From JAGNRR01 sp964389575 (GTDB lineage: Bacteria; Bacteroidota; Bacteroidia; Chitinophagales; Chitinophagaceae): 64,000 nt of DNA. Made by a program: the position numbers and the translations under genes. The notes beneath the pieces are model-generated. The model ran no database searches. It had not been told where the DNA came from and worked only from the letters and a program-made list of their open reading frames with translations. Position 1 is the stretch's first letter. Each line of letters starts with the position of its first letter. The DNA is taken from the NCBI GenBank assembly GCA_964389575.1, contig CAYMFF010000003.1, positions 13,491-77,490 of the forward strand, given 5' to 3'. Shown one piece after another: positions 63,822 to 64,000 of the stretch.

Positions 63822-64000
63822 ATGGCTAAGAAAAAAAATCTAAAACAGCGACTAAAAGAAACAAAGCAAGAAGTTGAAGAAGTAACATCAGAAGTAAAAG
63901 CAACGATTTCCACTTCAGAAAAATCGAACGCGTCTTCTATGGGCATGCTTTTTCATAAGGAAAACTATATGCTAATGGGCGTTGGTCTTGTGTTGATTTT
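63822..64000 (+). CDS. DUF3098 family protein (partial)
   Basis: 59 residues visible before the window edge, beginning AKKKNLKQRLKETKQEVEE, a charged cytosolic tail, then FHKENYMLMGVGLVLI, the start of a membrane helix. Position directly after ftsX, the charged start and the NYMLMGVGLVLI pattern match DUF3098 proteins. Function unknown. Confidence 0.75.
   Translation, partial: MAKKKNLKQRLKETKQEVEEVTSEVKATISTSEKSNASSMGMLFHKENYMLMGVGLVLI

Noticed and set aside
1..64000. rRNA, tRNA, CRISPR array, transposase, integrase or prophage genes
   Set aside because: None of their usual signatures was seen in a read-through of both strands. tRNA detection by eye is imperfect; a tRNA scan would settle it.

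Overview
The window is a chromosomal contig from a Bacteroidota bacterium. Four things point there: low GC; -7 promoter elements of the TAnnTTTG type with almost no Shine-Dalgarno sequences; type IX secretion (T9SS) and gliding genes (SprA, a PorV/PorQ-like barrel, proteins with type A-like and type B C-terminal sorting domains); and TonB-dependent receptors with an N-terminal carboxypeptidase-regulatory-like domain. A block of exactly 100 Ns inside sprA (28405-28504) shows this is a draft scaffold, possibly a metagenome bin. I see no rRNA, tRNA, CRISPR array, transposase, integrase or prophage gene. The window is core chromosome with lineage-specific surface modules.

Layout. 1-5.5 kb: an outer-membrane barrel, a flippase-like membrane protein, ruvC, a histidine kinase/response regulator pair, a HIT protein and greA. 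5.5-14.7 kb: a minus-strand cassette of TonB-dependent receptor, a 1350-residue T9SS-type surface protein and a PorV/PorQ-family barrel. 14.9-24.6 kb: housekeeping genes (rny, murI-pdxA, prs, rplY, mgtE, a stand-alone B12-binding protein, ruvA). 24.6-31.9 kb: sprA, the giant outer-membrane T9SS translocon protein. 32.0-35.8 kb: a two-gene sorting system made of a VIT-domain membrane protein ending in a PEP-type sorting tail and, overlapping it, an exosortase of the XrtN type fused to an EpsI-like domain. This is the most distinctive system in the window. 35.9-39.4 kb: a DUF4175-type giant membrane/coiled-coil protein.

39.5-44.4 kb: accA, a DUF6913-like protein, dapA, a DCC thiol protein, an L,D-transpeptidase and small membrane proteins, one of them split by a likely one-base frameshift in a T run. 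44.4-50.3 kb: the tight rnz/plsC/ung cluster, accessory secreted proteins, and the classic yceD-rpmF-plsX operon. 50.5-61.5 kb: a type B-sorted T9SS protein, a secreted TonB-C-terminal-domain protein, an amidohydrolase lipoprotein, a second TonB receptor with a secreted partner, atpG, and a ricin-type lectin protein. 61.8-64 kb: an ACMSD-like amidohydrolase, ftsX and the start of a DUF3098 gene.

Together the surface genes describe a cell that exports large adhesins or enzymes through the T9SS (SprA translocon, PorV-type shuttle), takes up large substrates through TonB receptors, and has a separate exosortase-type processing system in the inner membrane with what looks like one dedicated substrate. 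Several promoter boxes lie 5-9 nt from the start codon, which suggests leaderless or nearly leaderless mRNAs. All family assignments were made by eye from motifs and remembered family features; no database search was run.
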